A stretch of 51,303 nt of DNA from contig QCCN01000012.1 of assembly GCA_003278925.1 (NCBI GenBank), forward strand, positions 1-51,303, read 5' to 3'. A model generated the notes under the pieces. That model was not told where the DNA came from. It did not search any database and saw nothing but the letters and a program-made list of their open reading frames with translations. Position 1 is the stretch's first letter; each line of letters starts with the position of its first letter. Origin of the DNA: Prochlorococcus sp. AG-347-L17 (GTDB lineage: Bacteria > Cyanobacteriota > Cyanobacteriia > PCC-6307 > Cyanobiaceae). Position numbers and translations under genes: made by a program. Below are positions 37,818 through 48,305 of this stretch, in pieces.

Positions 37818-38219
37818 ATGTCAAATCACGATCCTATTTCAGATATGCTTACTCGAATTAGAAATGCGAGTCAAAAAAAGCATACAACCACAACAATCCC
37901 AGGTTCAAAAATGTCCTTAAGTATCGCCAAAGTACTTCAAAAAGAGGGATTCATTTCTGATATTAATGAGGAAGGTGAAGGTTATAAATCACAAATAATA
38001 CTCGGTCTCAAATATAGTGGTAAAAATAAATTTCCTACTATCCGATCTATGCAAAGAGTTAGTAAACCTGGTTTGAGAATATATAAAAATACTAGAGGTT
38101 TACCAAAAGTTCTTGGAGGTCTTGGAGTCGCCATAATTTCAACTTCTAAAGGCGTTATGAGTGATCGCGATGCTAGAAAGCAAGGCATTGGCGGCGAAGT
38201 CCTCTGCTATGTTTATTAA
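37818..38219 (+). CDS. rpsH: 30S ribosomal protein S8
   Basis: 133 residues. [14 protein letters not shown] at the start, and the C-terminal [20 protein letters not shown] (20 residues) holds the rRNA-binding core. It binds helix 21 of 16S rRNA and in E. coli is the translational repressor of this gene group. No Shine-Dalgarno. Confidence 0.98.
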   Translation: MSNHDPISDMLTRIRNASQKKHTTTTIPGSKMSLSIAKVLQKEGFISDINEEGEGYKSQIILGLKYSGKNKFPTIRSMQRVSKPGLRIYKNTRGLPKVLGGLGVAIISTSKGVMSDRDARKQGIGGEVLCYVY

Positions 38220-38231
38220 GGAGAATTAATC

Positions 38232-38771
38232 ATGTCAAGAATCGGAAAAACACCAGTACTTATTCCAGAGAAAGTTTCAGTTGATTTTGATGGATTAACA
38301 GTTACAGTAAAAGGACCGAAGGGAGAGTTAAAACGTCTCATGCCTGAGGGAGTTAGTTTTGATAAGAAAGATAATACTGTTATCGTAAGTCCTACTACAA
38401 CCAAAATATATTCAAGGCAGAGACATGGTTTATGTAGAGCCTTAATTGCAAATATGGTTGAAGGGGTTACTCAAGGTTTTTCAAAGAAACTAGAAATTGT
38501 TGGCGTTGGATCAAGAGCACAGGTAAAAGGTAAAAATCTAGTTGTAAGTGCAGGATATAGTCATCCTGTAGAAATGACCCCCCCTGATGGTATAACATAC
38601 AAAGTTGAGAGTAATACAAACGTTACTGTATCTGGAATTGATAAGGAAATTGTTGGCAATGAAGCAGCAAAAATCAGATCAATTAGACCTCCAGAGCCAT
38701 ACAAAGGAAAAGGAATTAAATACCATGATGAGAGAATTCTCAGAAAAGCTGGTAAATCTGGCAAAAAATAA
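38232..38771 (+). CDS. rplF: 50S ribosomal protein L6
   Basis: 179 residues. [16 protein letters not shown] at the N-terminus and [18 protein letters not shown] at the C-terminus. It lies near the sarcin-ricin loop. AAGGAGAATTAAT precedes the ATG. Confidence 0.98.
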   Translation: MSRIGKTPVLIPEKVSVDFDGLTVTVKGPKGELKRLMPEGVSFDKKDNTVIVSPTTTKIYSRQRHGLCRALIANMVEGVTQGFSKKLEIVGVGSRAQVKGKNLVVSAGYSHPVEMTPPDGITYKVESNTNVTVSGIDKEIVGNEAAKIRSIRPPEPYKGKGIKYHDERILRKAGKSGKK

Positions 38772-38786
38772 TTTTGAATTAAAAAA

Positions 38787-39155
38787 ATGACCAAACTTTC
38801 CAGGAAATTACAAACCCAAAAAAGACATAGAAGATTAAGAAGATTCTTAATTGGAGATGCAAAGCGTCCAAGATTATCTGTTTTTCGCTCTAACAATCAT
38901 ATTTATGCCCAGGTCATAGATGATAGCGCTCAAACAACTATTTGCTCAGCTTCAACTGTTGATAAGGAACTAAGAGAAAAATCTGAGAAATTACCTTCTG
39001 ATTGTAGTTCTTCTTCCATTGTTGGAAAATTATTAGCAAAGAGAGCGATGAAAAAAGGTATTAAGCAAGTAATTTTTGACCGTGGAGGTAATTTATATCA
39101 CGGCAGAGTAAAGGCACTTGCAGACGCTGCTCGTGAAGCTGGCCTAGAATTCTAA
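38787..39155 (+). CDS. rplR: 50S ribosomal protein L18
   Basis: 122 residues. [20 protein letters not shown] and the C-terminal [20 protein letters not shown] are diagnostic. It binds 5S rRNA together with L5. No Shine-Dalgarno in its AT-rich 15-base leader. Confidence 0.97.
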   Translation: MTKLSRKLQTQKRHRRLRRFLIGDAKRPRLSVFRSNNHIYAQVIDDSAQTTICSASTVDKELREKSEKLPSDCSSSSIVGKLLAKRAMKKGIKQVIFDRGGNLYHGRVKALADAAREAGLEF

Positions 39156-39170
39156 CCCTTAATTTTTACT

Positions 39171-39791
39171 ATGACTGACACTCCAACAAAACAAGAAATT
39201 GAATCCAAGAACGATAACGTTCCTGGAGCTATGCCCATAGAACAAAAAAAGAATAATCGTAACGATCGAAAAAGAAATAGAAGAGGCGACTCAAAAAATC
39301 TGGAGAGAGATTCTGATTGGCAAGAAAGAGTTGTTCAAATTCGACGCGTTTCTAAGACTGTTAAGGGTGGAAAAAAAATGAGTTTCAGAGCAATTGTTGT
39401 TGTAGGAAATGAGAAAGGTCAAGTTGGAGTAGGAGTTGGTAAAGCAGGGGATGTTATTGGTGCGGTGAGAAAGGGAGTTTCAGATGGCAAAAAGAATCTT
39501 GTTAGGGTTCCCTTAACCCCAAGTAATTCAATACCTACCTTATCTAAAGGTAGAGATGGTGCTGCTAATGTACTTATTAGACCTGCTGCCCCAGGTACAG
39601 GTGTAATTGCTGGTGGTTCAATAAGAACAGTTTTAGAATTAGCCGGTATAAAAAATGTCTTAGCAAAAAGATTGGGTAGTAAAACACCTTTGAATAATGC
39701 AAGAGCTGCTATGGTAGCTCTTTCTCTACTAAGAACACACAAATCTGCCTCAAGGGAGAGAGGCATCTCACTTGAACAGCTCTATTCTTGA
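39171..39791 (+). CDS. rpsE: 30S ribosomal protein S5
   Basis: 206 residues, longer than E. coli S5 (167) owing to a charged N-terminal extension of about 40 residues with [16 protein letters not shown]. The core has [20 protein letters not shown] and [13 protein letters not shown]. It affects decoding accuracy. rpmD (L30), which follows rpsE in many bacteria, is missing here. Confidence 0.97.
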   Translation: MTDTPTKQEIESKNDNVPGAMPIEQKKNNRNDRKRNRRGDSKNLERDSDWQERVVQIRRVSKTVKGGKKMSFRAIVVVGNEKGQVGVGVGKAGDVIGAVRKGVSDGKKNLVRVPLTPSNSIPTLSKGRDGAANVLIRPAAPGTGVIAGGSIRTVLELAGIKNVLAKRLGSKTPLNNARAAMVALSLLRTHKSASRERGISLEQLYS

Positions 39792-39796
39792 AAATT

Positions 39797-40255
39797 ATGA
39801 CTTCAACATTAAATACACTTAAATCGAACTCTGGCTCGAGAAAGAAAAAATTAAGAAAGGGTAGAGGTATTGCAGCCGGTCAAGGAGCATCATGTGGTTT
39901 TGGAATGAGAGGACAAAAGTCACGTTCTGGAAGACCCACACGTCCAGGTTTTGAAGGTGGCCAAATGCCTCTATATAGAAGAGTTCCAAAATTAAAGCAT
40001 TTTGAAATAATTAATCAAAAGAATTTTTCCATAATTAATCTAGATAAATTAAATGATTTCAAAGATAACGATACTGTTAACCTAGACTCACTAGTTAAGA
40101 AAGGATTGATCTTCAAGCCCAAATTTCCTTTAAAAATCCTTGGTAATGGAACACTTAATATTAAGTTAAAGGTCCAAGCTCATGCATTTACAAAAGTTGC
40201 AAAACAAAAAATTGAGGAAGCAGGTGGATCCTGCGAGCTTATAAATAATAAATAA
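39797..40255 (+). CDS. rplO: 50S ribosomal protein L15
   Basis: 152 residues from ATG 39797 ([18 protein letters not shown]). An upstream TTG at 39788 overlaps the rpsE stop and is less likely. [20 protein letters not shown] and [17 protein letters not shown] are the conserved glycine-rich parts. Late-assembly 50S protein, followed by secY. Confidence 0.96.
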   Translation: MTSTLNTLKSNSGSRKKKLRKGRGIAAGQGASCGFGMRGQKSRSGRPTRPGFEGGQMPLYRRVPKLKHFEIINQKNFSIINLDKLNDFKDNDTVNLDSLVKKGLIFKPKFPLKILGNGTLNIKLKVQAHAFTKVAKQKIEEAGGSCELINNK

Positions 40256-40284
40256 ATTTACTAAAAATTTAGGTAAGCTTCAAA

Positions 40285-41604
40285 ATGTTTGTGAACAAAA
40301 GTAGAAATCCTAGCGCTTCTGAAATACTTTCCCAATTATTTCTAAATAAAGAGTTAAGGAGTAGAGTTTTAACTACTTTAGGTCTTCTCCTTTTAGTAAG
40401 ACTAGGTATATATATCCCTATGCCTGGTATTGATAGGGTTGCTTTTAAAAGTTTTATAGATCAAGGGGGGCAATTAATAGGTTTTTTAGATATTTTTACT
40501 GGAGGAGGAATTTCAACCTTAGGAATATTCGCATTAGGCATACTTCCCTTTATCAACGCATCAATTATTATTCAGCTTCTAACAGCTTCATTGCCTGTGC
40601 TTGAAGATTTACAAAAAAATGAAGGAGAAGCGGGAAGAAGAAAAATTGCTCAAATAACTAGATATGTTTCATTAGGATGGGGATTTTTGCAAAGTATAAT
40701 TTTTTCCTTAATTCTCAGACAATATGCTATTCAGGGTATAAGTGAAACTACATTTGTCTTGCAAACCTCCATTGCCTTGGTTACTGGCTCAATGTTAGTA
40801 ATGTGGTTTAGTGAAATTATTACTGAGAAAGGGATAGGTCAAGGAGCTTCACTGGTAATTTTTTTGAATATTGTCTCGACTTTACCTAAGGCTCTAAGTT
40901 CAACTATTGAAAAAGCTCAAACTGGCGATAGAGGAGATGTTTTAGGAATAGCAGTTTTACTTGGAGTATTTTTACTGACAATTGTTGGGATTATTTTTGT
41001 TCAAGAGGGAGCAAGACGCATTCCTATTGTTAGTGCAAAAAGGCAGATAGGAAATTCAACACTACTTCCTACAAGGCAAAGTTATTTACCTTTGAAATTA
41101 AATGCAGGAGGAGTCATGCCTATTATATTTGCATCTGCTTTAATCTTTTTACCTATTACTATTGCAAATGTTACGGGCAATCCAGTCTTAATAAAGTTAG
41201 CAAGTAGTTTAAATCCAGGATCTTCAAATCCATGGCCATATGCTTTAACATTCTTCTCCTTGATTTTGGGGTTCTCCTATTTTTATGCTTCTCTTACTAT
41301 CAATCCAGTGGATGTAGCTTCAAATTTAAAGAAAGGAGGAGTGGCTATACCAGGAGTTAGACCAGGAACTAATACAGCAAACTACCTATCAGGTATACAA
41401 AATAGGTTGACCTTATTAGGAGGATTATTTCTGGGTTCAGTAGCTATAATCCCAGCTGCAGTAGAAAGAGCTACAAATGTTCAGACCTTTCAAGGTTTAG
41501 GAGCAACTTCATTACTTATCCTAGTGGGTGTTGCTATAGATACTGCTAAGCAAATTCAAACTTATGTTATTTCACAAAGGTATGAGGGACTAATTAACAA
41601 TTAA
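40285..41604 (+). CDS. secY: Preprotein translocase subunit SecY
   Basis: 439 residues with ten predicted membrane helices. [16 protein letters not shown] at the N-terminus, [14 protein letters not shown], and a C-terminal [20 protein letters not shown] (20 residues). It forms the channel used in both plasma and thylakoid membranes. The stop overlaps the adk start (TAATG). Confidence 0.98.
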   Translation: MFVNKSRNPSASEILSQLFLNKELRSRVLTTLGLLLLVRLGIYIPMPGIDRVAFKSFIDQGGQLIGFLDIFTGGGISTLGIFALGILPFINASIIIQLLTASLPVLEDLQKNEGEAGRRKIAQITRYVSLGWGFLQSIIFSLILRQYAIQGISETTFVLQTSIALVTGSMLVMWFSEIITEKGIGQGASLVIFLNIVSTLPKALSSTIEKAQTGDRGDVLGIAVLLGVFLLTIVGIIFVQEGARRIPIVSAKRQIGNSTLLPTRQSYLPLKLNAGGVMPIIFASALIFLPITIANVTGNPVLIKLASSLNPGSSNPWPYALTFFSLILGFSYFYASLTINPVDVASNLKKGGVAIPGVRPGTNTANYLSGIQNRLTLLGGLFLGSVAIIPAAVERATNVQTFQGLGATSLLILVGVAIDTAKQIQTYVISQRYEGLINN

Positions 41605-42152
41605 TGAAGAAACATTTACTATTTTTAGGAGCCCCCGGAGCAGGGAAAGGAACTCAAGCGGAATTACTAAGTCAAACTAATTCTCTCTTACACCTTTCTA
41701 CTGGTGAATTATTAAGAAAAGAAATAGAAATGAATTCTACTCTTGGTATTCAGGTAAAAGATATTATGAATCGAGGAGAACTTGTTAGTGATGAACTTGT
41801 ATTAAAGATAGTAAGACATAATTTAGTTAAGGATAATAAAGGTTGGATTCTAGATGGTTACCCAAGAAATTTATCTCAAGCAAATTCATTGAATGAAGTC
41901 TTAACTGAAATAAATCAACCTTTGGAAGTGGTTTTTTATTTAGATATTCCAGAAGATGTGCTAATTAATCGTTTGCTTTTGAGAGGTAGAAAAGATGATA
42001 CAGAAGAGACAATTAGAACAAGAGTTGATATTTATAAAAAAACTACAGAACCATTGATTCAATATTTTAAGGATCTCTCATTGTTAGAGTATATTGATGC
42101 TGATAGAGATTTAAAAACCATTTCCTCTGATATCAAACAAAAAATGGCTTGA
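41604..42152 (+). CDS. adk: Adenylate kinase
   Basis: 182 residues. The P-loop is [24 protein letters not shown] follows, and [13 protein letters not shown] is the AMP-binding segment. The LID is the short form ([17 protein letters not shown]), without zinc-binding cysteines. It balances ATP, ADP and AMP. Translationally coupled to secY. Confidence 0.97.
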   Translation: MKKHLLFLGAPGAGKGTQAELLSQTNSLLHLSTGELLRKEIEMNSTLGIQVKDIMNRGELVSDELVLKIVRHNLVKDNKGWILDGYPRNLSQANSLNEVLTEINQPLEVVFYLDIPEDVLINRLLLRGRKDDTEETIRTRVDIYKKTTEPLIQYFKDLSLLEYIDADRDLKTISSDIKQKMA

Positions 42153-42197
42153 TGATGATGTAGAATATAGTATTAACGTTTTATTTGTTAAACACCT

Positions 42198-42314
42198 ATG
42201 AAGGTCAGATCTTCAGTCAAAAAAATTAGTCCTGACGATCAGATCGTGAGGAGAAGAGGTAAAATCTATGTTATTAACAAGAAAAGACCTCGCAATAAAC
42301 AGCGTCAGGGTTAA
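42198..42314 (+). CDS. rpmJ: 50S ribosomal protein L36, zinc-free variant
   Basis: 38 residues encoded between adk and rpsM, a short gene that is easily overlooked. It starts [17 protein letters not shown] and ends RPRNKQRQG, unmistakably L36. The zinc ligands Cys11, Cys14, Cys27 and His33 of the usual form are replaced by Ser, Asp, Asn and Asn. One residue is inserted. It should fold without zinc. The frame uses ATG 42198 and TAA 42312-42314. Confidence 0.95.
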   Translation: MKVRSSVKKISPDDQIVRRRGKIYVINKKRPRNKQRQG

Positions 42315-42355
42315 ATTTCAACCCTTAAATTCAAACTTTTACTTACTCAAAACAC

Positions 42356-42721
42356 GTGGCCAGGATTGCAGGAATTGACATACCTCGCGAAAAGCGAGTT
42401 GAAATTGCACTTACATACGTTTATGGAATTGGTTTAACGCGATCAAAGCTAATTCTTGCTAATACGGGTGTAAACCCAGATACTCGTGTCAAAGACCTTT
42501 CAGATTCTGATGTGCAAAAACTTAGAGGCGCCACAGAAGAATTCACTTTAGAAGGGGATTTGAGAAGAAAAGAGGGAATGGCTTTAAAACGTTTACAAGA
42601 TATAGGGTGTGTAAGAGGAAGAAGACATAGAATGAGTCTTCCAGTAAGAGGTCAAAGAACTAGGACCAATGCAAGAACAAGACGGGGTTCTAGGAAAACA
42701 GTCGCTGGAAGAAAAAAATAA
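42356..42721 (+). CDS. rpsM: 30S ribosomal protein S13
   Basis: 121 residues, GTG start (42356), beginning [20 protein letters not shown]. The C-terminus [20 protein letters not shown] is the basic tail reaching tRNA. It forms the head bridge to the 50S subunit. No Shine-Dalgarno. Cyanobacteria usually carry infA between adk and rpmJ; it is absent here. Confidence 0.97.
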   Translation: MARIAGIDIPREKRVEIALTYVYGIGLTRSKLILANTGVNPDTRVKDLSDSDVQKLRGATEEFTLEGDLRRKEGMALKRLQDIGCVRGRRHRMSLPVRGQRTRTNARTRRGSRKTVAGRKK

Positions 42722-42765
42722 ATAACTAAATCTATTTACAAATTGAAGCATTAAATTAAAACATC

Positions 42766-43158
42766 ATGGCAGCTACAGTAAAAAAAACAGGTTCAAAAAA
42801 ATCTAAACGAAATGTACCAAATGGTGTGGTACATATCCAAAGCACATTTAATAATACTATCGTTTCAATTACTGACACCTCTGGTCATGTAATTTCTTGG
42901 TCTTCTGCAGGCGCAAGTGGATTTAAAGGTGCTCGTAAAGGTACGCCATTTGCTGCTCAAACAGCTGCTGAAGCTGCAGCTAGAAGAGCACTTGATCAAG
43001 GTATGAGACAAATAGAAGTACTAGTTAGAGGCCCTGGTGCAGGTAGGGAAACGGCCATAAGAGCTTTACAAGTGGCCGGATTAGAAATAACTCTAATAAG
43101 AGATGTAACTCCATTACCTCATAATGGATGTAGAAGACCTAAACGGAGACGCGTTTAG
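42766..43158 (+). CDS. rpsK: 30S ribosomal protein S11
   Basis: 130 residues. [19 protein letters not shown] and the C-terminal [18 protein letters not shown] are diagnostic. It lies on the platform beside the E-site. 44-base gap after rpsM, no Shine-Dalgarno. Confidence 0.98.
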   Translation: MAATVKKTGSKKSKRNVPNGVVHIQSTFNNTIVSITDTSGHVISWSSAGASGFKGARKGTPFAAQTAAEAAARRALDQGMRQIEVLVRGPGAGRETAIRALQVAGLEITLIRDVTPLPHNGCRRPKRRRV

Positions 43159-43209
43159 GTCCTAACCATTCTCAACCCCCCTAAAAAACTCTTAACCTCA
43201 TTATTTTCC

Positions 43210-44148
43210 GTGTTGCAATACCAGATTGACAGAATCGACCATCAAATATTAGATGATCGCTCCCAAGCAGGAACTTTTTTAATTGGCCCTCTAGAAAGGG
43301 GACAAGCTACAACTTTGGGTAATTCTCTTAGAAGAGTCCTTATGGGAGGACTTGAAGGGAGTGCAGTTACTGCAGTAAGAATAGCAGGAATAAATCATGA
43401 ATATGCCACTATTCCTGGAGTTAGAGAAGATGTTTTAGATATTCTTCTCAATTGCAAGCAACTATCAATAAATAGTTCTAATCCAGATCTAGAAATCGGC
43501 AGATTAGTAGCGAGTGGTCCAATGGATGTGAAGGCGAATGACATTCAATTCTCTTCTCAAGTTGAAATTGTTGATGGTGAAAAACCGATCGCTACTATTC
43601 AGGAGGGTCATAACTTAGAGTTAGAAATTCATGTAGAGAGAGGTGTTGGATATAGACCCGTCGACCGAAAGAGTGAAGAGACAACTGCTATAGATTTACT
43701 TCAAATAGATGCTGTATTTATGCCAGTGAAGAGAGTAAATTTTACGATTGATGAAACTGCTGTAGCAGAAGGCGGAATAGGAAGAGAAAGATTAAAAATG
43801 GAAGTAGTAACAGATGGCTCAACAAGTCCTGACGATGCTATTGCTGAAGCTGCAAATCACTTAATAGAACTTTTTCAACCTCTTGCTACTGTCTCAATGG
43901 TTGAGGAAATTCCTGAAGAACCTGAACCCTCTCCCGAAGCTCAAATTCCTCTTGAGGAACTAAACTTGTCCGTTAGAGCATATAATTGTCTTAAAAGGGC
44001 GCAAGTTAACTCGGTTTCGGATTTAATGGGCTTCAGCTATGAAGATCTTCTTGAAATTAAGAACTTTGGCTCTAAATCTGCAGATGAGGTTATTGAGGCT
44101 CTTGAGCGCATCGGCATTTCTATTCCACAAAGTAGAACATCTGTTTAA
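43210..44148 (+). CDS. rpoA: RNA polymerase alpha subunit
   Basis: 312 residues, GTG start. The N-terminal domain has [20 protein letters not shown], which directs alpha dimerisation. The C-terminal domain (about 240-312) has [19 protein letters not shown] and [18 protein letters not shown] for UP-element and activator contact. Normal cyanobacterial length. Confidence 0.98.
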
Positions 44149-44162
44149 CAATTTTTAAGATT

Positions 44163-44513
44163 ATGAGACACCAACTTAGAATTCCATTATTAAGTAAACC
44201 TGCTGATCAGAGAAAAGCACTTCTAAGGGGTTTAACTACACAATTAATTAGGGAAGGTAGAGTAACGACAACAAAAGCTAGGGCAAAAGCTTTAAGAAAT
44301 GAAGCTGAAAGAATGATTTCACTCGCTAAAGAGGGAAGTCTGGCATCTAGGAGAAGGGCTATTGGATATATTTATGATAAGAAATTAGTTCATTCATTAT
44401 TTGAAAAAGCTAAGGAAAGATATGGAGATAGGGAAGGTGGTTATACACGCATAGTCAGAACTGTATCTAGAAAAGGTGATAATGCTCAGATGGCCATAAT
44501 CGAGCTTGTTTAA
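44163..44513 (+). CDS. rplQ: 50S ribosomal protein L17
   Basis: 116 residues. [20 protein letters not shown] and [18 protein letters not shown] are typical. It lies near the tunnel exit. Spacing of 14 bases from rpoA suggests the same transcript. Confidence 0.97.
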
Positions 44514-44550
44514 TTTAGTTAATTAAGGGGCTTTTACTATTAAATAACTT

Positions 44551-45357
44551 TTGAAAAGAGTAGCTTTACTAGTCCAATATGATGGATCTTATTATTCAGG
44601 TTGGCAAAAACAAAAAAATGCAACTACAGTTCAAGAAATTCTAGAAAGAGCTCTCTTAAAGATTACAAATCACATAGTAAAAACTTTTGCCGCAGGAAGG
44701 ACTGATGCTGGGGTTCATGCATCAGGACAAGTAGTACACTTTGATATTGATTGTGTTATTCCTGGCAATAGTTATTCTAATGTCTTAAATAGTCTTTTAC
44801 CTGCAACAATTAGGATCTTGGAATCAGTTGAGGTTAAAGATAGTTGGCATGCATGCTATTCAGCAATGTATAGACATTATAGATATGTCATTAATAACAG
44901 TAAATTTCCTAACTTGTTCATCAATAATTGGTCATGGCATAGATATCAAACAGTATTAGATGAAGTTTTAATGTTAAATGCATCCAAGACAATGGAAGGA
45001 GAGCATGATTTTTTTGCTTTTCAGAAAAGTGGAAGTAACAGGACAAACTCTATTACAAAAATAAAAAATATAGATATTAAAAGAGTAGAAGGTTTGATTT
45101 TAGTTGATATTAAAGCTACTGGTTTTCTATATGGAATGGTCCGTTTAATTGTTGGTCAACTAGTGTTAGTTGGAGAAAAAAAAATATCACCAGAAATTTT
45201 TACAGATAGATGGGTGAACAAAAAGAAAAATGATGTTAAAGAATCTGCTCCAGCTAAGGGATTATGTTTTGTAAATGCTGTTTATAAAGAAAATGTTTTT
45301 AAAAAGATTAATAACAATGATTTTTTTCCAGTATTTTTAATTAAGGGTTTTTCTTAA
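44551..45357 (+). CDS. truA: tRNA pseudouridine synthase A
   Basis: 268 residues, TTG start. The catalytic loop AAGRTDAGVHASGQV contains the nucleophile Asp. ATGFLYGMVRLIVGQLV and KESAPAKGLCF complete the fold. It modifies U38-U40 of tRNA anticodon arms. Last gene before the 115-base gap ahead of rplM. Confidence 0.96.
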   Translation: MKRVALLVQYDGSYYSGWQKQKNATTVQEILERALLKITNHIVKTFAAGRTDAGVHASGQVVHFDIDCVIPGNSYSNVLNSLLPATIRILESVEVKDSWHACYSAMYRHYRYVINNSKFPNLFINNWSWHRYQTVLDEVLMLNASKTMEGEHDFFAFQKSGSNRTNSITKIKNIDIKRVEGLILVDIKATGFLYGMVRLIVGQLVLVGEKKISPEIFTDRWVNKKKNDVKESAPAKGLCFVNAVYKENVFKKINNNDFFPVFLIKGFS

Positions 45358-45403
45358 GTAAAGTTTAATTAAGCTAATTTTTTGTCTAAATCATTCAAAA
45401 CTG

Positions 45404-45433
45404 TTGTTTAATATTCATTCAATAAGGTAGAAT
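45404..45433 (+). promoter_or_regulatory. Possible promoter for the rplM-rpsI-rpmE-prfA group
   Basis: TTGTTT (45404-45409) and TAGAAT (45428-45433) are separated by 18 bases in the 115-base gap after truA. The match is moderate in AT-rich DNA. A separate promoter is plausible because this is the largest internal gap in the cluster. Confidence 0.35.
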
Positions 45434-45472
45434 TTAAAACTAACTTTAAATTTATTTGCATAAATTTGGGAA

Positions 45473-45904
45473 ATGAATAAAACAACTACTCCATCTTTAG
45501 AAACCATTGAAAGAAATTGGTTTTTAGTTGACGCAAAAGATAAGACACTTGGGAGACTTGCTACAGAAATTGCAACTGTATTGAGAGGTAAAAATAAGCC
45601 AACATTTACACCTCATCTAGATACTGGAGATTTTGTCATTGTAGTAAATGCCGAAAAAGTTGAGGTAACAGGTAAAAAAGCATCACAAAAGTTGTATAGA
45701 AGACATTCTGGAAGACCAGGAGGAATGAAAATTGAAAAATTTGAGTCTCTACAAGAAAGAATTCCTGAAAGAATCATCGAGCAAGCTGTAAAGGGCATGC
45801 TGCCACATAACTCTTTAGGAAGACAGCAATTTAAAAAACTAAAAGTTTATAAAGGTGCTGATCATCCTCATGCTGCTCAGAATCCTGTATTATTAAATAG
45901 TTAA
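45473..45904 (+). CDS. rplM: 50S ribosomal protein L13
   Basis: 143 residues. [20 protein letters not shown] and the [20 protein letters not shown] segment are diagnostic. It initiates 50S assembly. Preceded by GGGAAATG with no clear Shine-Dalgarno. Together with rpsI it forms the usual L13-S9 pair. Confidence 0.98.
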   Translation: MNKTTTPSLETIERNWFLVDAKDKTLGRLATEIATVLRGKNKPTFTPHLDTGDFVIVVNAEKVEVTGKKASQKLYRRHSGRPGGMKIEKFESLQERIPERIIEQAVKGMLPHNSLGRQQFKKLKVYKGADHPHAAQNPVLLNS

Positions 45905-45913
45905 TTTATCAAA

Positions 45914-46324
45914 ATGAATAGTCAAATAAAAAACAAAGCTGTGTATTGGGGAACTGGAAGGAGAAAAACTTCAGTAGCTAGAGTTCGCTTGATTCCAGGA
46001 AATGGACTTATAAAAATTAATGGTCGTTCTGGAGATGATTATTTAAACTTTAATCCCCTGCACTTAAATTCAATAAAAGCACCTTTGCAAACATTAGGCC
46101 TTGAAAATTCTTATGATATTTTGGTAAATGTTTTTGGTGGTGGATTGACTGGCCAAGCAGATGCTATAAAGCAAGGTGCAGCAAGGGCACTTTGTGAATT
46201 ATCTCCTGACAATAGGAAACCGCTAAAAACGGAAGGCCATCTTAGTAGAGATCCTAGAGCTAAGGAAAGAAGAAAATATGGTCTTAAAAAAGCAAGAAAA
46301 GCTCCTCAATTCTCTAAACGTTAA
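45914..46324 (+). CDS. rpsI: 30S ribosomal protein S9
   Basis: 136 residues. [19 protein letters not shown] at the start, and a C-terminal [16 protein letters not shown] whose last Arg reaches the P-site tRNA anticodon. Spaced 9 bases from rplM. Confidence 0.98.
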   Translation: MNSQIKNKAVYWGTGRRKTSVARVRLIPGNGLIKINGRSGDDYLNFNPLHLNSIKAPLQTLGLENSYDILVNVFGGGLTGQADAIKQGAARALCELSPDNRKPLKTEGHLSRDPRAKERRKYGLKKARKAPQFSKR

Positions 46325-46337
46325 AGGAATTTAAATT

Positions 46338-46598
46338 ATGCCAAAATCAGAAATTCATCCAAAATGGTATCCAGATGCAAAAGTTATTTGTAATGGAGAA
46401 GTTGTAATGACTACTGGCTCCACCCAGCCTGAATTACATGTTGATGTTTGGAGTGGAAATCATCCCTTCTTTACCGGAACTCAAAAGATTCTTGATACAG
46501 AAGGTAGGGTTGATAGGTTTATGAAAAAATATGGAATGGGTTCAGCTAATTCAGCCACATCAAAAGATCAAAAAGAAGAAAAAGATTCTAAAAAATAG
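46338..46598 (+). CDS. rpmE: 50S ribosomal protein L31, zinc-free variant
   Basis: 86 residues. MPKSEIHPKWYPDAKVICNG and VDVWSGNHPFFTGTQK identify L31. The zinc form has four Cys; here only Cys18 remains, and the CSKC pair reads WSGN. It is therefore the C-minus type. A Lys/Asp/Ser-rich tail of about 15 residues follows the core. It contributes to intersubunit contact. AAAGGAATTTAAAT precedes the start. Confidence 0.95.
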   Translation: MPKSEIHPKWYPDAKVICNGEVVMTTGSTQPELHVDVWSGNHPFFTGTQKILDTEGRVDRFMKKYGMGSANSATSKDQKEEKDSKK

Positions 46599-46625
46599 AA
46601 TTTTCAAAATTAAGCACAATTTCAA

Positions 46626-47720
46626 TTGGAATACTCAACATTAATTGCAAGGTTGAAAACTGCTTCAGAAAGTTTTGAAAATTTGGAAGTGCAACTTGCA
46701 GATCCTGATATAGCTAATGATCCAAAAAAATTAGAATCAATAGCAAGAGAAAGGTCAAAATTAGAACCTTTGGTGATTGATTTTAATAAGTTGCTTGATA
46801 CTGATAAAGAAATCGAAGATTCAAAAAATCTATTAAAAGAGAATAGAAATGATAAAGAAATGGAATCTTTGATAAATGAGGAGTTAATAACTCTAGAGGA
46901 ATCTAAGAATGAACTGATTCAAAAAACCACAATCGCCTTATTGCCAAAAGACCCAAGAGATGAAAGAAGTGTAATGTTAGAAATCAGAGCCGGTGCTGGA
47001 GGTAATGAGGCTTGTATCTGGGCGGGTGATTTAGCAAGAATGTATGAAAGATATGGACAAAAAATTGGATGGTCTGTAAAACCTGTTAGTGCTTCCGAGT
47101 CAGATATGGGTGGATTTAAGGAGTTAGTTATCTCCGTTAAAGGAGATTCTGTATATAGTCAACTTAAATTTGAGGCTGGTGTACATAGAGTCCAAAGAGT
47201 TCCAGCTACTGAATCTCAAGGTAGAGTTCACACCTCTACTGCTACAGTTGCCGTTATGCCTGAGGCTGATCCTGTTGAAGTTAAAATTGATCCAACAGAT
47301 CTAGAGGTTGGAACAGCAAGATCAGGAGGTGCAGGGGGACAAAATGTTAATAAGGTAGAAACAGCTATTGATCTTCTCCACAAGCCTACAGGAATAAGAG
47401 TTTTTTGTACTCAAGAGAGATCACAATTGCAAAATCGAGAACGAGCAATGGAAATTTTAAGAGCTAAATTGTATGAAATTCAATTAAAAGAAGCCAATGC
47501 AAAAGAGAGATCCCAAAGGCTTTCCCAGGTTGGAACAGGCGATAGAAGTGAAAAAATCAGAACTTATAATTTTAAAGATAATAGGACAACTGATCATAGA
47601 TTAGGTTCCAATTTTTCTCTTGAGCCAATTCTTGCTGGTCAATTAGAAGAAGTGATTAATGCATGCATAGCTCAAGAACAAAAAAGAATGATGGAAGATT
47701 TTAATAAAGAAGTAAATTAA
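46626..47720 (+). CDS. prfA: Peptide chain release factor 1
   Basis: 364 residues, TTG start. The GGQ motif is [17 protein letters not shown], and the stop-recognition tripeptide PAT is in [14 protein letters not shown]. It releases peptides at UAA and UAG. Last gene of the cluster, with its stop 10 bases from the convergent HNH gene. Confidence 0.98.
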   Translation: MEYSTLIARLKTASESFENLEVQLADPDIANDPKKLESIARERSKLEPLVIDFNKLLDTDKEIEDSKNLLKENRNDKEMESLINEELITLEESKNELIQKTTIALLPKDPRDERSVMLEIRAGAGGNEACIWAGDLARMYERYGQKIGWSVKPVSASESDMGGFKELVISVKGDSVYSQLKFEAGVHRVQRVPATESQGRVHTSTATVAVMPEADPVEVKIDPTDLEVGTARSGGAGGQNVNKVETAIDLLHKPTGIRVFCTQERSQLQNRERAMEILRAKLYEIQLKEANAKERSQRLSQVGTGDRSEKIRTYNFKDNRTTDHRLGSNFSLEPILAGQLEEVINACIAQEQKRMMEDFNKEVN

Positions 47721-47730
47721 GATTTTTTTA

Positions 47731-48237
47731 TTAGATTGCAACCCCTATTACGTATTTACTCCATTCTTTATGCTTGCCAGAGTCAATTTGTCTTGTAGCT
47801 TCAAAATTTAGATTACTTAATGGACGATAAGGCCTACGTTTTAAGGGCATATTCGCCTCTTCGGGGGTTCGATTACCTTTTTGTACATTACATCTTAGAC
47901 ATGCTGTAGTAACATTTTCCCAGTTATCTGTTCCACCTCTGCTTCTTGGTAAAACATGATCTATTGATAGGTCACTACCCCTATAATTACAGTATTGGCA
48001 AGAATTATTATCTCTCAGAAGAATATTTTTTCTTGTTAAAGAAACCTCTCTAAAAGGAACTTTGACGTAGTAACGAAGTCTTATAACTGTCGGCAACTTT
48101 TTCCCACTATGAATTGAATATGTTTTATCTTCCTCTAAGCTTTCTGCTTTACCTTTAATCATCAAAATTACTGCTCTTCGCCAGGAAGTGATGTTTAAAG
48201 GTTCATAAGATGCATTTAAAACTAGAGTCTGGCCCAT
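47731..48237 (-). CDS. HNH endonuclease family protein
   Basis: 168 residues from ATG 48237, which starts MGQTLVLNASYEPLNITSW as in other cyanobacterial members; the frame remains open upstream, but that part lacks homology. The HNH motif is SIDHVLPRSRGGTDNWENV, flanked by CQYC and CLRC zinc pairs. The family is conserved in cyanobacteria with unknown role. It is stand-alone and divergent from alr; no mobile-element context is visible. Confidence 0.88.
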   Translation of the reverse strand: MGQTLVLNASYEPLNITSWRRAVILMIKGKAESLEEDKTYSIHSGKKLPTVIRLRYYVKVPFREVSLTRKNILLRDNNSCQYCNYRGSDLSIDHVLPRSRGGTDNWENVTTACLRCNVQKGNRTPEEANMPLKRRPYRPLSNLNFEATRQIDSGKHKEWSKYVIGVAI

Positions 48238-48305
48238 GCCAAAATACAATTTACATGTCATGCTAACTGTATATTTCAATAAGCGCATATATTTGTGCAA
48301 AGTTA

